Source of the DNA: Apostichopus japonicus
Lineage: Eukaryota > Echinodermata > Holothuroidea > Aspidochirotida > Stichopodidae
Direction of reading: 5' to 3'
Length of the DNA: 64,000 nt
NCBI RefSeq assembly: GCF_037975245.1
Contig: NC_092582.1
Location: 12,175,577 to 12,239,576, forward strand
Part shown: piece after piece, positions 22,340-35,849 of the stretch
Numbering within the stretch: position 1 is the first letter of the stretch
Layout: every line of letters begins with the position of its first letter
Notes under the pieces: generated by a model
Databases searched by the model: none
The model's input: only the letters and a program-made list of their open reading frames with translations
What the model was told of the DNA's origin: nothing
Made by a program: the position numbers and the translations under genes

Positions 22340-24418
22340 CATTGGCCCCAGTAAGCTTTTGCCGCCCTATCTAACCCACTAATCTGCTCCCAGGGAGGAC
22401 GAGAACCACTCTCCTTCCAATTCAACACTGGCCCAATATTACTATCCTTTAGTTGGTACCCCCTGAGCTGCTCCTTGGTACAGCTCTCAACCTAATTAGA
22501 GTCCGCCGTAACTATGTTACATAACCCTGGGGTCTCTTTCGGAGGGTTGGCAGGCAATGCTCCGGAATGCACCATGGGGGGATCACTTCTCGACAAAGCG
22601 TCTGCATTGGCATGCACTCTGCCAGGCCTAGTTTCTATCTGAAAATCATATGTGCCCAGCACTTCCAGCCACCTAGCTACCTGACCCTCGGGGGATTTAA
22701 AGTTATACAACCAACGGAGGGAGCCATGATCCGTGAAACAAAAATTTCCTGCCATAAAGGTAGTGGCAGAAATTCTTAATAAAAGTTACAACAGCAAGAA
22801 GCTCTCTACGTGTTATGGAATACTTCTTTTCACTACTGCTTAGCGTAAGACTGGCATAGGCCGCAGGATGTTCTTCACCCCGAATGGTCTGAGACAACAC
22901 AGCCCCTATTGCTGTATTGCTAGCATCAGTATCAAGGATAAACATCTGACTAAAATTTGGGTAGGCTAATGCGGGAGCTGTCATCAGTTTAGATTTCAGA
23001 GTCTGAAATCGTTCTTCACACTCCTCAGACCACAGAAACCTTTGGCCTTTCTTTGTTAGTGCATGTAGGGGACTGGCAATTTCTGCAAATTTCCTAATAA
23101 ATTTCCTGTAATAGGAACACAGTCCCAGAAATCCCCTTAGTTGCTTCAGTACGTGTTGTGGGATGGGGCCAATCTGTGATTGCTTCGATCTTACTGGGAT
23201 CGGTACCCACCCTGTGATCAGAGACAATATGACCTAAATACTTGACTTCCTTTTTGAGCAAGTCACACTTGGAAGGCTTAAGCTTCAACCCTGCCCCCTT
23301 AATCGGTCGAAAACTTCTCCTAGGCGTACTAAATGCTCCTCTATCGTGGTGGCATATATTATGATATCATCGATATATATAAGACATATTTGCCAATGTA
23401 ACTCACGAAGTACCTGCTCCATTAATCTCTGAAAAGTGGCAGGGGCGTTGCACAATCCAAAAGGTAACACATTAAACTCATAAAGACCACTACCCATTGA
23501 GAAGGCTGTCTTCTCCCTGTCTCTACGGTCCATTTCGACTTGCCAGTACCCACTTTTTAGATCAAGGGTAGAAAACCACTTAGCCCCTGACAATGCATCT
23601 AAGCTATCATCTATCCTAGGCAATGGAAAGGCGTCTTTATTAGTAACGTCATTTTACCTACGATAGTCTATACAAAACCACAAAGAGCCATCTTTCTTTT
23701 TCACTAGTACCACTGGGGAGGACCACGCACTCTTAGAAGGAGAAATGACGCCTTGCGTCAACATCTCATTCACTTCGGCCTGTGCTTCTACCTGTTTATG
23801 AAAGGGGAGTCTCCTAGAGAGCTGTCGGATTGGGGTTGCATCACCCGTATCAATGCAATGCTTAACCAACCCAATCCTTCCTAAGGGGTCACCTTCGCAA
23901 GAGAACACACTACGGTCATCCTGCAAAAACTGCCTCAAACGAATACGCTCACAATCGGGTACACCCTCCCCACTTCGATGGAGCAAATCTTCCATCTCGG
24001 CCGGTAACCCACTGGTATAATTGTTCTCTACCTCATCTACCTCCACAACGTTGGCAATGGGGGAAACTATGCCTACATGGGTACCTTTGTACAATGTTAC
24101 AGGATTCGAAGTACCATTTAATAGTCTAATAGGGACAGTCCTTCTAGAAGTATCAACTAAAGCAAGTCCAACCATAACATGGCGGCTTTCAGGCACTCCA
24201 GGTTTAGTTTCCAGTAGGCCTGGCCCATTCAGCTTCCCCGGGGTCACTCCATACATCAATTCTAACACCCCTGACACCATAATCTCGCTCTCTGCAGGGA
24301 TAAAGACTGTCTCAACCAGTGCTACCCTAACTGGCTGATCCAGCGGAGTCTCACAAAGAGGAACAGCTAAGCGGGTCCTACCAACAAACAATAGGGGTTC
24401 ACCTCCCAATTGTATCAA
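22340..24418 (-). pseudogene. Gypsy pol: reverse transcriptase and RNase H
   Basis: The frame from 24418 ends in WSSPVVLVKKKDGSLWFCIDYRR and a stop at about 23654. It resumes with PRIDDSLDALSGAKWFSTLD, VLPFGLCNAPATFQ and the catalytic YIDD box at about 23360. A frameshift near 23285 leads to LKPSKCDLLKKEVKYLGH. RNase H follows with FILDTDASNTAIGAVLSQ, YASLTLS..EKKYS.TRREL and the DHGSLRWL box, to 22492. Further codons to about 22340 form the W-x-x-LKDS linker that precedes integrase. Protein function: copying the element's RNA and degrading the template. Confidence 0.9.
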
Positions 24419-24430
24419 ACATTCATGTTC

Positions 24431-24712
24431 TCAAAAGTCAATTCCAAGTAAACCAGGGGCAGTGATACCGCCAACTAGGACTTGCACTGGAATCTTCAGG
24501 GTGTGAAATTTGAAGGTTAAGTTACATTTACCTTTTACTTGGAGTGGCCTACCATCAACATCGGCAAAACTGGCTCCCGTCTCAGTAAGTGGAGCCAAAT
24601 TACCTGCAGAGCATAAATGCTCCCATGTCTGAACACTAATGATGGTAGTACCAGTGCCAGTATCTACTAAAAAAGCAATCTCGGTATTAGAGATACATAT
24701 ATTTGCACACAA
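24431..24712 (-). pseudogene. Gypsy aspartic protease
   Basis: The 93-codon frame shows FLVDTGTGTTIIS, the catalytic DTG of retropepsins with flanking hydrophobics, and ends GLLGIDF, the conserved C-terminal G-hydrophobic-D segment. It lies between the gag zinc knuckle and the reverse transcriptase, the normal order. It would process the Gag-Pol polyprotein. Confidence 0.85.
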
Positions 24713-24804
24713 AGCTCCCCCTGACTTGACCTTCTCCCCATTTCCAAAACGTTGCAGGGCTTCAATTTGCTCAGTCGAGGGGCACCCCTCATCCCCGACT
24801 GACT

Positions 24805-26145
24805 CTAGTTTCCCGATCCCTGTCTACTTGGCTTAGAGGGACAGTACCGGCTAATGTGACCTAACTGCCCACACCTCCAACACTGCATGGGACCAGACCC
24901 AGTCAAAGGGGGTGGCGCTGGCGGACCTTGCTGAACAAATTGACTTAACCTAGCATTGTCCTCCAAACCTTTTCCCAATTGTACTTCCAGCCTATCCAAT
25001 CTTTCAGTAATTCCGCCAACCGTATCCGACGATGCCGAAACAGTATAGACAGAACGCCGGGGTTTCATCACTCCCTCTGCCTGGTCAATAGCCTCCACCT
25101 CAAGGGCAAGATGCAGAGTATTTTCTATTGTCTTGGGTCTACCCCTTCGAACAACAATCCTAGCCAAGGGTGTAGGAACCGGGGGGGGGGGGGGGGGGGG
25201 GGCTGGGGGGTGCCAGTGAAAAATGTGGAGGGGCGGAAGTATCATTCCGCCCCCCCCCCCCCACTTCGCAAGTCAGAAAACCCCTTTTCATTTCCAAATG
25301 AGAAAAAAATCTCATTTGGAGCATCAAATTGCATCTAAGGCCAGGTGAAAATACAAAATTAAGTTTACAAAACGGAGTGGGTGTTGAAGTGTGCTATATT
25401 GCACCAAATTGCATCTGAGACCACCTGGAAATGCAAAAAATTCCAAAGGGGAGGGGGTGTTCCCCTCACCTTAGACCCCTCCCCCAGGCCGGCCATCAAT
25501 CTTCAGCCCCCCCACTCAAAAGTACCTTCCTACGCCACTGATCCTAGCATCCCTGTCACGTAAAGCACCCAAAAAAGACTCTAGAGCTAACTTGTCATGT
25601 GCTCGCATATCAAGGCCGGGATAAGCCTCTATCACTTCCCGACGGATTGAAGAGCACAGCCCAGGTAAGGTCTCACCCTCTGCCCGTACTCTAGATCTTA
25701 ATTTTGCCCTTCTAGCGCTAGTCAGGGCTGCTGGAGCAAAAAATCTAGAAAGTGCGTTTACAGTGGTCTCATAACTACCACGGTCTGTAGATGATAGTCC
25801 CATATATACCTCCTGGGCGTGCCCAGTTAACTTAGCTACCAGGATTTTTGATTTTTCTAATTCCGTCCACCCATTAATCTCCGCACAGACTGTAAAATGA
25901 GTCAGCTAATGATCCCACTTTCTTCTCCCATCATAACTATCTGGCATAATAATAGGTTTACGGAACGAGTCACCTAAGGCATTTGAATTACGAACCCCTC
26001 TGCCTGGCGAAGTACCCCTATTATATAACCAATCCCTATCCCTGGTAAGATTAAATTGACAAACCTCAGCTTCTCTCTCCAGTGCCTCTATCTCGGCAAT
26101 AAGCCTCTCCACAGAGTCCCCCTCGCTCTCTCGTCGTGCAGCCAT
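24805..26145 (-). pseudogene. Gypsy gag, interrupted by a hAT-like MITE
   Basis: The N-terminal part (26145-25906) begins MAARRESEGD with a glutamate-rich helix and ends at a TAG that replaces a codon before LTHF. The capsid-like part (25890-25550) follows and is cut at RDARI by the MITE at 25165-25540. The C-terminal part resumes in RGRPKTIENTLH and ends with one zinc knuckle, CWRCGQLGHISRYC. Order and size fit a gypsy Gag nucleocapsid protein. Confidence 0.85.
25165..25540. mobile_element. hAT-like MITE, copy 2, inside gypsy gag
   Basis: The 376-bp element has the same ends and body as copy 1 at 16328. It is flanked by exact 8-bp duplications ATCCTAGC at 25157-25164 and 25541-25548. It contains a G run of about twenty bases and a C run, both prone to assembly error. 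Its position inside a retrotransposon shows it jumped after the gypsy insertion. Confidence 0.9.
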
Positions 26146-26316
26146 CTCGCCTCCTTCCAGAAACCAGGCTTACTTAAAGGTAAAGAAACTTGGTATGATA
26201 TTAAATTGTCAAAATAAAAATAACTCGCAAATACCATGGGGCTCCAAAGCCCTGCCAGCAAACTTGAAATAGGGAGGTGGGGTGACAAAAATAATCCCAC
26301 TTCTGACACCAATTTC

Positions 26317-27309
26317 TGTAACGCCCTTGTACCCCGGCCGAGCGGTAGCGTGGGAAATCAGGCAGCTGAAGGCCACCTGATGTCAGGGCAGGGGAAGGGG
26401 GGAGGCGAAGACTTATGCTAGCAGGGCTTGAACCAATACACAAAAAAGAGAGAAGAATATAGTTAAAGAGAACTGGGTCTCAAATCAACAATTTAATAGC
26501 TTAATTAACTTTAAACATACACTTAACAAAAATAAGGCAGTGACTTTCTGCCGTACACAAATATAAAAGCAAACAACGTTCCGGGCAGAGATTCAGTTTA
26601 AATAAATAACAAATACACTACATACCAGGGCGTGGGCAGCACGGCTCTTAAGAATCACGAGAGTGAATACCTGACACGTGGCGCCAACGGCAGACTAAAC
26701 AAATACTGCCTAATGTGGTCCCGCCCCGATTAACTTCTGCAATACCTCCGGGGAGAGCCCAAATTTGACCCTACCTCCGGAGTCTATAACATGCAAAGAA
26801 GCCAACCAGGACGGGAAATTATTAGTTGTACAATACAAAAGGAATCGCGCCCGGTAGTCAGCCCTCACTCCCGGACCCGCTCTCTAAAATAAATGAACCT
26901 TGCCTTTAAAATAATACTATACTCTAATTGCCGTGCTGCTCACCGCTGGTCTCCAGTTCTCTGCCCGAACTTCAACGAAATAAATTAAGTGTCCACAAAA
27001 CAAAATACATAAGAAAAACAACGTCTTAATTAAACAAGGTAAAGAGAGCAAGTGAAAGTACAATAGATAAACGGTAAACAGAACAACTCTCGTAATAAAA
27101 GAGCGAATGCCTGGAATGCTGGTGATGGCAGACGACGGGGAGAGCAAAAGAGACCTGCATAATAAAACAAAAGTAAATGGAATGGTGAATGAATGGACAA
27201 CAAATCGCAGGGTAAATTATTCAAACAAAACGGGAAAACATATTCTTAGTAGCCCTGGGCGCATTCTAAATACGGGGTACACGCATCCCGAACAACCCAG
27301 GGCGTAACA
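26317..27309 (-). repeat. Gypsy 5' LTR, 993 bp
   Basis: On the plus strand the block starts TGTAACGCCC and ends GGGCGTAACA, near-perfect inverted termini of TG..CA type. Inside it on the element's own strand, the next bases are GAAATTGGTGTCAGAAGTGG, the usual gypsy leader after the LTR. The LTR would hold promoter and polyadenylation signals for the element. Confidence 0.85.
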
Positions 27310-29100
27310 ATAGTACAGTATTCAAATGGTAGCCTTTACTGTAGAGTTGTTAACTCTATTGTTCACTCTGATAGTTGAGTATAATTAAGTTACATAATAT
27401 ATGCTGCAAGACACTTGGGGCGATATTTTATGAAGGAAGTACGTTCCTTTGTAGCTACTTGTTCTGTTTGCTATATGATCTAACTGTTAACAATGAATTA
27501 TTTGACAACCTGTAGGCTTTATTTTCACACTCAAATGAGTACTTATTAATGATTACCCACATTGTTGATTATTACAGATGTGATTGAACACACAATATCA
27601 CAACCTAATTAAAAGGCTTGTATTAGTATACATCTCTCTCCAGAGGCTCCAGTTCACTGTACTTTGATCAAGGGATGTCATTTTCTTATCATGTTTTCAG
27701 TTTTAGTACTTTTATCTTTTATGTTACTGTTTAATTATCATTCAATTATGGTGTGTATGTATGCTGTTGATAAATAAAAAGGATTCCAGCTTCCACGGAG
27801 TGGTAAAATAAATGGCTGTCCTTTGAGTTTCTTATAAAGCAAAGATTTATATCAGAGCTGTAACATTATGTAAATGTGGTTTTCTGTTTCTTAATTGATC
27901 TTGGTGTCCAATTGCACTACACATCCAACAAATGCAGATACCCCCTCCAACCATACCAAAGATAAGAATGGGGTTACACGGCCCTTGTAATAATAATAAT
28001 GAGCAGTTATTTTTACAAAGCTTAACCAAACACAAATGTGGGAGAAGCCCGCGCACAGGCGTATGGATCACAACTTACACTACGGGTGGCTTCCAATTCA
28101 ACATTTTATATAAAATTTAGAAACTCATTTCAGATGGGAAAACTGTAGACTGCTCTTGGATGATAAACCCACCTTACATAGAACCTCCTGATTGCCAAAC
28201 CTCATTGCTTCAAATGCCATTGCCTTTATCCACTCGATCACAGCACCAGTGGTTCATCCTAGATGAAACCTAGCTGGCAGAGGGAGGGGGGGGGGCACCT
28301 AAGATACAGTTACAGCAACTGAAGTAGATATAACTTTTGATTCTATTAAAATTTAGCAAACCTCTCCTTTACCCAACCTCTACTTCAAGACATGCATAAG
28401 GAACAGATGCTCTAGAACTCTGCACAAAAAGGTAAGACTGTACTTTAAGAACAAAACCTCTACATGGATCAGAGAAACAGTGAATTTCATTTAATACCTT
28501 CATTTATATTGGGGAATGGGTTAAAAATTCAGACAGTTTATCTAAAAAATCTCAAATGTGACATTTTATCACAAAATTCAAGCAGTTTTTGCCAAAATGT
28601 GTTGTATCTGAGAATGTTCATGCAGCTAGCTAAACAATTTTAAGTTGACATTTTTATGTCAAGATTCGCCCCAAGAGTCCGGCCCCCTCAAAAAGTGTAA
28701 ATTATTATCTTTAGAATGTCTGTCCCATGGATACGCCAGACCTACACCCTCGCCCCCCCCCCCCCCGGGTTGATCATGACAGTACGCCTACTGTCCCGCC
28801 TAGGCCTAATGCCAGACCAACCCATTCGAGTAATGATATATTGGTCATTAAAACAACTTTTGTGACGAGATTCGCAGCGAACTCAATAAATTATCTTGAC
28901 CATGCAACATGTTTAATGACCTTAGGCCTATGTTATGAGAACATTTGAATTGTTTCGTTGTAAATGTAATGATTCCAAATGGATATGCATCTAGCATGTC
29001 ATTGCTAGTTTATTTTTTTTCAATTAATACGTTGATATATTATGCGGTGTTTGTCCCACATGGCTTGCCATAGACGCACACGGTCGTGGTCAAAGGTTAA
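27310..29100. other. No supported gene
   Basis: AT-rich sequence with a G run at 28280 and a C run at 28747. Short frames only. No element boundaries were recognised. Confidence 0.4.
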
Positions 29101-29117
29101 GCAACGGAGCGCGAATT

Positions 29118-29170
29118 ATGATCTGTATATAAAGCTCACGAAAGGTTACACGAGCAGTACGTGCAGTTCG
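29118..29170 (+). promoter_or_regulatory. Candidate TATA-box core promoter
   Basis: The text gatctgTATATAAAGC places a consensus TATA box at about 29126-29134. About 30 bases downstream lies an initiator-like gCAGTACG at 29157. The 100 bases around it are locally CpG-richer than their surroundings (cacggtcgtggtc, gcaacggagcgcg). No clear first coding exon follows, so the driven gene is unknown. Confidence 0.3.
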
Positions 29171-29312
29171 CTTCCTGGCAGCCGTTGGCTAACAATTCAT
29201 ACGTAATTGTAATTTGTAGCCTATTCTGTATGGGGGGGGGGGGGGGTAACTGCCAAAGAATGTGAATGGCAGATATATTCGCCAGCTCGAAGGTTGTGTA
29301 TTAGTTTTATGG

Positions 29313-29584
29313 CCGTGGCTATTCTTACGACTAGTCGTAACAATTATTTATAAACTATTCTTACGACAAAGGCGAATTCAAGCGCAGTAAATTAAATAAA
29401 GCAACTGCGCATGTAGTAGGGGTAACCCTAACTTTAACCCTAAACCCCAATCCTAACCCAAACACTAACCGGAAATTATTGTTACTCCTGGTCGTTAAAA
29501 ATAGTACTCCTGTCATAAAAATAGCAACTGCGCATGCGTAATCGGAAATTATTCTTACGAACAGTCGTAAGAATAGCCACTTTG
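29313..29584. mobile_element. Mutator-like MITE with 11-bp target duplication
   Basis: The 272-bp element has inverted ends built on GTGGCTATTCTTACGACT. It is flanked by TAGTTTTATGG at 29302-29312 and 29585-29595. A 9-11-bp duplication is typical of Mutator-like elements. Inside, AGCAACTGCGCATG occurs twice as a direct repeat around a core of degenerate telomere-like CCTAAC words (29418-29470). It carries no coding sequence. Confidence 0.75.
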
Positions 29585-29599
29585 TAGTTTTATGGAGCA

Positions 29600-32240
29600 A
29601 GTTAGTACTTCACATTGTTTGAGTCAGCGAGCGTGAGAAATTACGCTAGCCTATCATATAATAGTATAGCTTAGGCCTAACGATAGGCTAGCTCACGTAT
29701 ACACTGGCGTCTATACTAGTTGGAATGCTAATCTAGGCCTAATATGATTATTCACTAGACAATTAACGTAAGTAAAGTAGGTCACTTTATATCTTCCGAC
29801 AAAATACTAGACCTAGCTGGTTGGGCCTAATTACTTTCTGGTTAAGGCTAGTACAGTTAGGCTAGGCCTAACTTAATTAGCCTAGGCCTAAATGTCTTTA
29901 AATTCCTACCAGAGTAGCCTACCATAGCCTAGGCTATGCCATCTAGCACTTAACAATAACAGTAACACATCCACAAGAAACTAACTCGCAGCCGGACAAA
30001 TTAGCTTAGGATGAAAGCTCTCTTTCCTTTTTTTTTCCATCATGACAGGCAAGTCCGTTGGTTTCTTCTCCAACTTCCAAGAATAAAAACAATAGTTTCC
30101 TCCCTCCGACCCATTACCACTATGAATTCCACGCATGTATATTACCCCATGTTCGCATACAATCCTATGCAAACAATCCGGCCTATTCACAAACACTTTT
30201 TTATCTTCCAGTCACTGAACAGTTACACAAGGAAGATACCTGGTCACATTTTCTATTTTCATACTATCACAACTTTCTTTAGCTTACTCTACAAGAATAT
30301 GCAGTCAGAGCCTACAGAACAACAGTCTCCTCCCTTGAAAATAGTATGTTAGTTTCCTTAACCGTGTTATTTTTCACCCTTAACTTTACCTTTCTCCCTT
30401 TAAATCTTTTCTTACAGTTATTCCACTTACAACATCTATTCTTTCCACATAGCCTAGCCAATATGCCTCCCATGAAAAACCTTAGTTAACTCCCCTGAAA
30501 ATGTTAATGTAAGTTGTTCAACTTTTAAGTGGGAGGAAAATAACGTTGTTAGGGGAGGGAACAGATGGCCCCAGGCTAGGCCTACCACCAAATGAAAATG
30601 GGAAACCTAGGCTAGCCTACCAAAGCGAAGGCTAGATAGAGATGAGGACTAACTAGCCTATCCTAGGCTTCTTATACAAGCAACAGTACTTTGTAAAATG
30701 AAATTCTCAAGCAATTAGGCCTAGCTCTGTGGTCTAATTGATGTTAGTGATGGTTCAAGTATGGAGAAAACAGTCTCCATGAAAGCTGATGTTACCTACT
30801 GTAGCGTAGGCAACTAAATTGATATACATGTATTAATTTGATCAACTAGCATAATTTTGACCTGAAGCTAGGCTTAACAGTATTGGTCCAACTCTTGGCA
30901 TATCTTTATCAGATCATAGCCTTCTTTGATGCCTAAGGCATGATTTTATGGTCTGCAGAACTGTTTCACTGAAACTTTGATTATTATTAAACCGAATTCA
31001 AACTTTGCTAAGTCGACCTCTCATTGTTAAGTAATTGTCTTTGATTTGGTTTTCAATTTGAAAACATTGATTGAAAGCTGTGAGGAACACAACTCATGGT
31101 AAACACATATTAAGAGTATTGAGAGATAAGTACAATATATAGTATCTCTGTCCTTGTTGATATAGAATATTATTACACAGGTGCTAGAAGTCATGGAAGC
31201 ACATGATGGTTTACCATGAATATACTAATATGTTGTTGGTACTTGTGTGTTGGCTGAAAAGCCAGTTTTCATCTTTGCTAAGTGTACTTGTTGTAGCTTA
31301 AGTGTTGGTCCTTATTTCACTTGTCAAGTTTCTCGTTTCAAGAATGATGTTTATTTCAGACATTTTTCAATTTTCCAGTTCCTCATGAATGTGCTTGCTA
31401 AGTTTGTTTAAACTAGAACATGCTCTCCAAATTGTTTGACTGATGAAATGTTCTCAAATTGTGTTGAATTCATTCCTTTCAATCAGCTTGACCATTATAG
31501 TGAACAATATACATCAAAGGAAGTTTTGGCATTTTACGAAGTACTCCATAGGTTTGATAGCAATGTCTAGTAAGGTTCATTAAAGAGTCATATTGCAAGT
31601 ATTAAAAATAAACAGGCACTTAGTAACAAATAGAGGTACAGTTTATTCATGTTTGTAAACATTCATCAAAAAGGTATCTGCATATGCAAACAGAAAGATG
31701 ATCTTATGTAAAACTACTTTAAAAAAAATACTTAAATTTATGTTACACCAAAGGTATATATATACTGTACATATTGCTTTGATATTTGTCTTTACAGCAT
31801 TGCATTGGCCACACTGATTCACAAGGAGACTCCATGAACTGTGACTGTAACATCCTGCTGGAGGTCTGAGACATTGAAGATTCTGTAATGCTTCCGTTTG
31901 GGTATGCAGTTTACTATAGTAACACAGAAATATTTAAGCTCTGGTATTTGTTTCGTTTATTTCTGCCATTAAACCACAATCATATACATTTGTTTATATA
32001 TTGTTATATCAATGAGGCAGCAGTCAGGGTTGTTTAGGTAGTCAGGGGGAGGGAGGGGAGGAAGGGAGTGTATAAAAATGAGTCTAGTTGCAATGTCTAT
32101 CTGCTTTCCAATATATGAAATCTTCTTATCTTTTACAATACTGTCTCAGGTGAAAGAAGAAGATGAAGAAAATTGAAGGAAAATTGTGAGTCTTGGATGT
32201 CTGTAATGAAGCTGGATCAGGTTTAGAACAAGTGGTTGAA
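29600..32240. other. No supported gene; TAGGCCTA-rich stretch
   Basis: Between about 28.8 and 30.75 kb, TAGGCCTA and close variants (TAGCCTA, CTAGGCC) occur far more often than elsewhere. A 113-codon open frame at 30011 has no motif and lies on DNA equally open on the other strand. AG-bounded segments near 31797 and 32151 do not stay open. Confidence 0.35.
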
Positions 32241-32248
32241 AGATCATA

Positions 32249-32344
32249 AACTCCACCAAATACGAGAAGATCCTTCAAGCCTGTCCTCTACAGAGAGATC
32301 TGGAAGTGTTATCTGGAGGTGATTTAATAGAAATTGGAGAAAAA
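32249..32344 (+). pseudogene. ABCC/MRP exon, partial upstream copy
   Basis: This 96-nt stretch reads [24 protein letters not shown] then LIEIGEK and is followed by a perfect gtaaga donor. It repeats the 3' half of the exon at 33456-33632 almost base for base, including the following intron (caaggaaaacatca, agccagtatcatgaacatca). The 5' half, with the Q-loop, is missing, and unrelated sequence precedes it, so the copy lacks its acceptor. Confidence 0.75.
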
Positions 32345-32441
32345 GTAAGATTCAAGGAAAACATCAGTGTGAGCCAGTATCATGAACATCAGTCTTGTCC
32401 TCTCAACAGTTGATTGTTGTCAAGATCATTTCTAAATGTAG

Positions 32442-34140
<1,699 letters not shown>

Positions 34141-34404
34141 GAAAACTCAAAGATGACTCAAGAAAACTCATTTGAAGGAAAAACACCAGCTATGCTGGAA
34201 AGCTGCAATATACAGTCAAGGTTAGTCATAAGAAAGAAAGGTTCATAAAAATACATATTTATGTTTCCACCAGTAAAGTTTCAATCACAGTCTAAACTTT
34301 GTTGGAATTAGTTGCTAATTAGTTTTTTATGTTTTGTGCTAAATGTACGAGACTTACTTTGAAGAAAACTGGCTATTTCTTGTGCATTCCTCTCCTTTCC
34401 TTAG

Positions 34405-34437
34405 GGTTCTGTGGACTATATTGATCAACAGTTAGCT
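34405..34437 (+). pseudogene. ABCC exon, third copy, cut by LINE insertion
   Basis: A third acceptor (tctcctttccttag), preceded by the same intron text as copy 2 (ttactttgaagaaaa), leads into GSVDYIDQQ, the start of the same Q-loop exon in diverged form. After about 33 nt the sequence switches to the 5' part of the plus-strand LINE, so the exon is truncated by that insertion. Confidence 0.6.
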
Positions 34438-35249
34438 TTTTGACATAGCGCCACCCCATCATCCTTCACTCTATGACTTACCCGCCATTTACAAAACGTA
34501 CGCCTCCTTGGATACCAACACAACGCTGCAGAGTACACTTTCGATTCATAGTGTGTCTCTTCAAAAGGAGTTCCTATTCTTTACGTCCGCCGTCTTAGGC
34601 TGGAGACTAATTCTTTCTAGTAAGTAAAGTTTATGATCAATTTCATTGTATAAAAGCCATTTAAAACCCGTAGGGAGGGGCTGTTTTGCCAATATGACAA
34701 CCCCTTACCCACCTGTAACCGCCCCCTTAGTCAAAAACCTAAACCTCTCTGATTTTGACATAGACATTAATGACTGGATCCCTGTACAAAAAAAGCAGAA
34801 AAAGACAACGTCCAATATACGTTGAAATAAACCCATCTCCAAACCAACCACCAAAAAGTCCGCTCAAACAATCATTGTATCAGGAATCTTACCAGAACTA
34901 TCAAAAAACCCAATAAACACTTGCTAAACTAATCAATGAAGAAAAACCAAATGCCATGATCTCAAATATAAACCGTCTTCGTAGTAACGACATCCTAATC
35001 ACCCCCCATGACCCTAAAACTGCAAATATCCTCCTGAAACGATGGAATCAAAAGACTTAACTAGGCAACCCCAAACCAAGAATCCCCAAAAAAGTATGAC
35101 AAAGAAACTTCTCCGTAGTAGCCTGTGGCATAAACCCTGAAATTCAAATCAAAGATATTGAACAAGAACTCAAAGACCAAGAATACACCCCAATACAAGC
35201 TAAAAGACCCATTAGTCATGCCACAAACAATACAGCTTGGAAAGTAAAA

Positions 35250-35846
35250 ATGACGTTTGAAGAACAAGAGCCTCAACAGTCCCTAATCAAACAAGGTTTC
35301 TACTTAGGATACTCTAAACACAAAACAGAAGAATACCACGAACCCCCCCAAATCACTCAATGTTTCAAATGTCAACTCTTTGGACACACCCCCCATACTT
35401 GCAAAAATCAAACCAGATGTCTCAGATGTGGCAAAAACCACAGAGTTAAAGACTGTCCCAAACCAAAAGAAAACCCAATATGTGCCAATTGCTCAGGGAC
35501 TCATGTCGCCCTTTACAAAGGATGCCCAAAATTTAAAGAAGCTAAAACTGAAGCTAATAACAAACAACAAGAACAAAGAACCTACGCGAATGTAACCAAT
35601 TTTACCCCTAAAATTGAAATAACGAATAAAATCGTCACTGAAAAAAAACTTAATATCGCAACCTTTGTAATTGAATTAGTACAATACACCTTCCAAACAG
35701 CCAACATTAATATTAAATCTGACGACCTTGCCAGTTACGCCACCGTGTTAGCACTAAAACACCTAAACTTAAATATCCCAGAAACTGTAATTATGGAACG
35801 TCTCCACCGTCCTTCAATATTTAGCCCTCCTCAATCTCCTACATGA
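35250..35846 (+). pseudogene. LINE ORF1 with zinc knuckles
   Basis: The 198-codon frame contains CFKCQLFGHTPHTC, CLRCGKNHRVKDC and CANCSGTHVALYKGC, three CCHC-type knuckles in a row, then a KFKEAK helix-rich tail. This is the Gag-like protein of jockey/I-type LINEs, which binds element RNA. The upstream part (34690-35240) continues the protein in other frames with many interruptions. The start used is internal, not the true ORF1 start. Confidence 0.85.
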
Positions 35847-35849
35847 CAA

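Larger units (their letters stand above)
22322..27309 (-). mobile_element. Ty3/gypsy retrotransposon, 3'-truncated, minus strand
   Basis: Read from right to left: a 5' LTR (27309-26317), a primer-binding-type leader with TTGGTGTCAGAAGTGGGA just inside it, gag (26145-24805, split by a MITE), protease, reverse transcriptase and RNase H (24712-22492), then the start of the linker before integrase. The sequence stops near 22322, so the integrase core and 3' LTR are absent. Stops and one frameshift in pol show that the copy is inactive. Confidence 0.9.

Noticed and set aside
30011-30352. 113-codon plus-strand frame
   Set aside because: No motif, no splice context, and the opposite strand is also open; likely chance.
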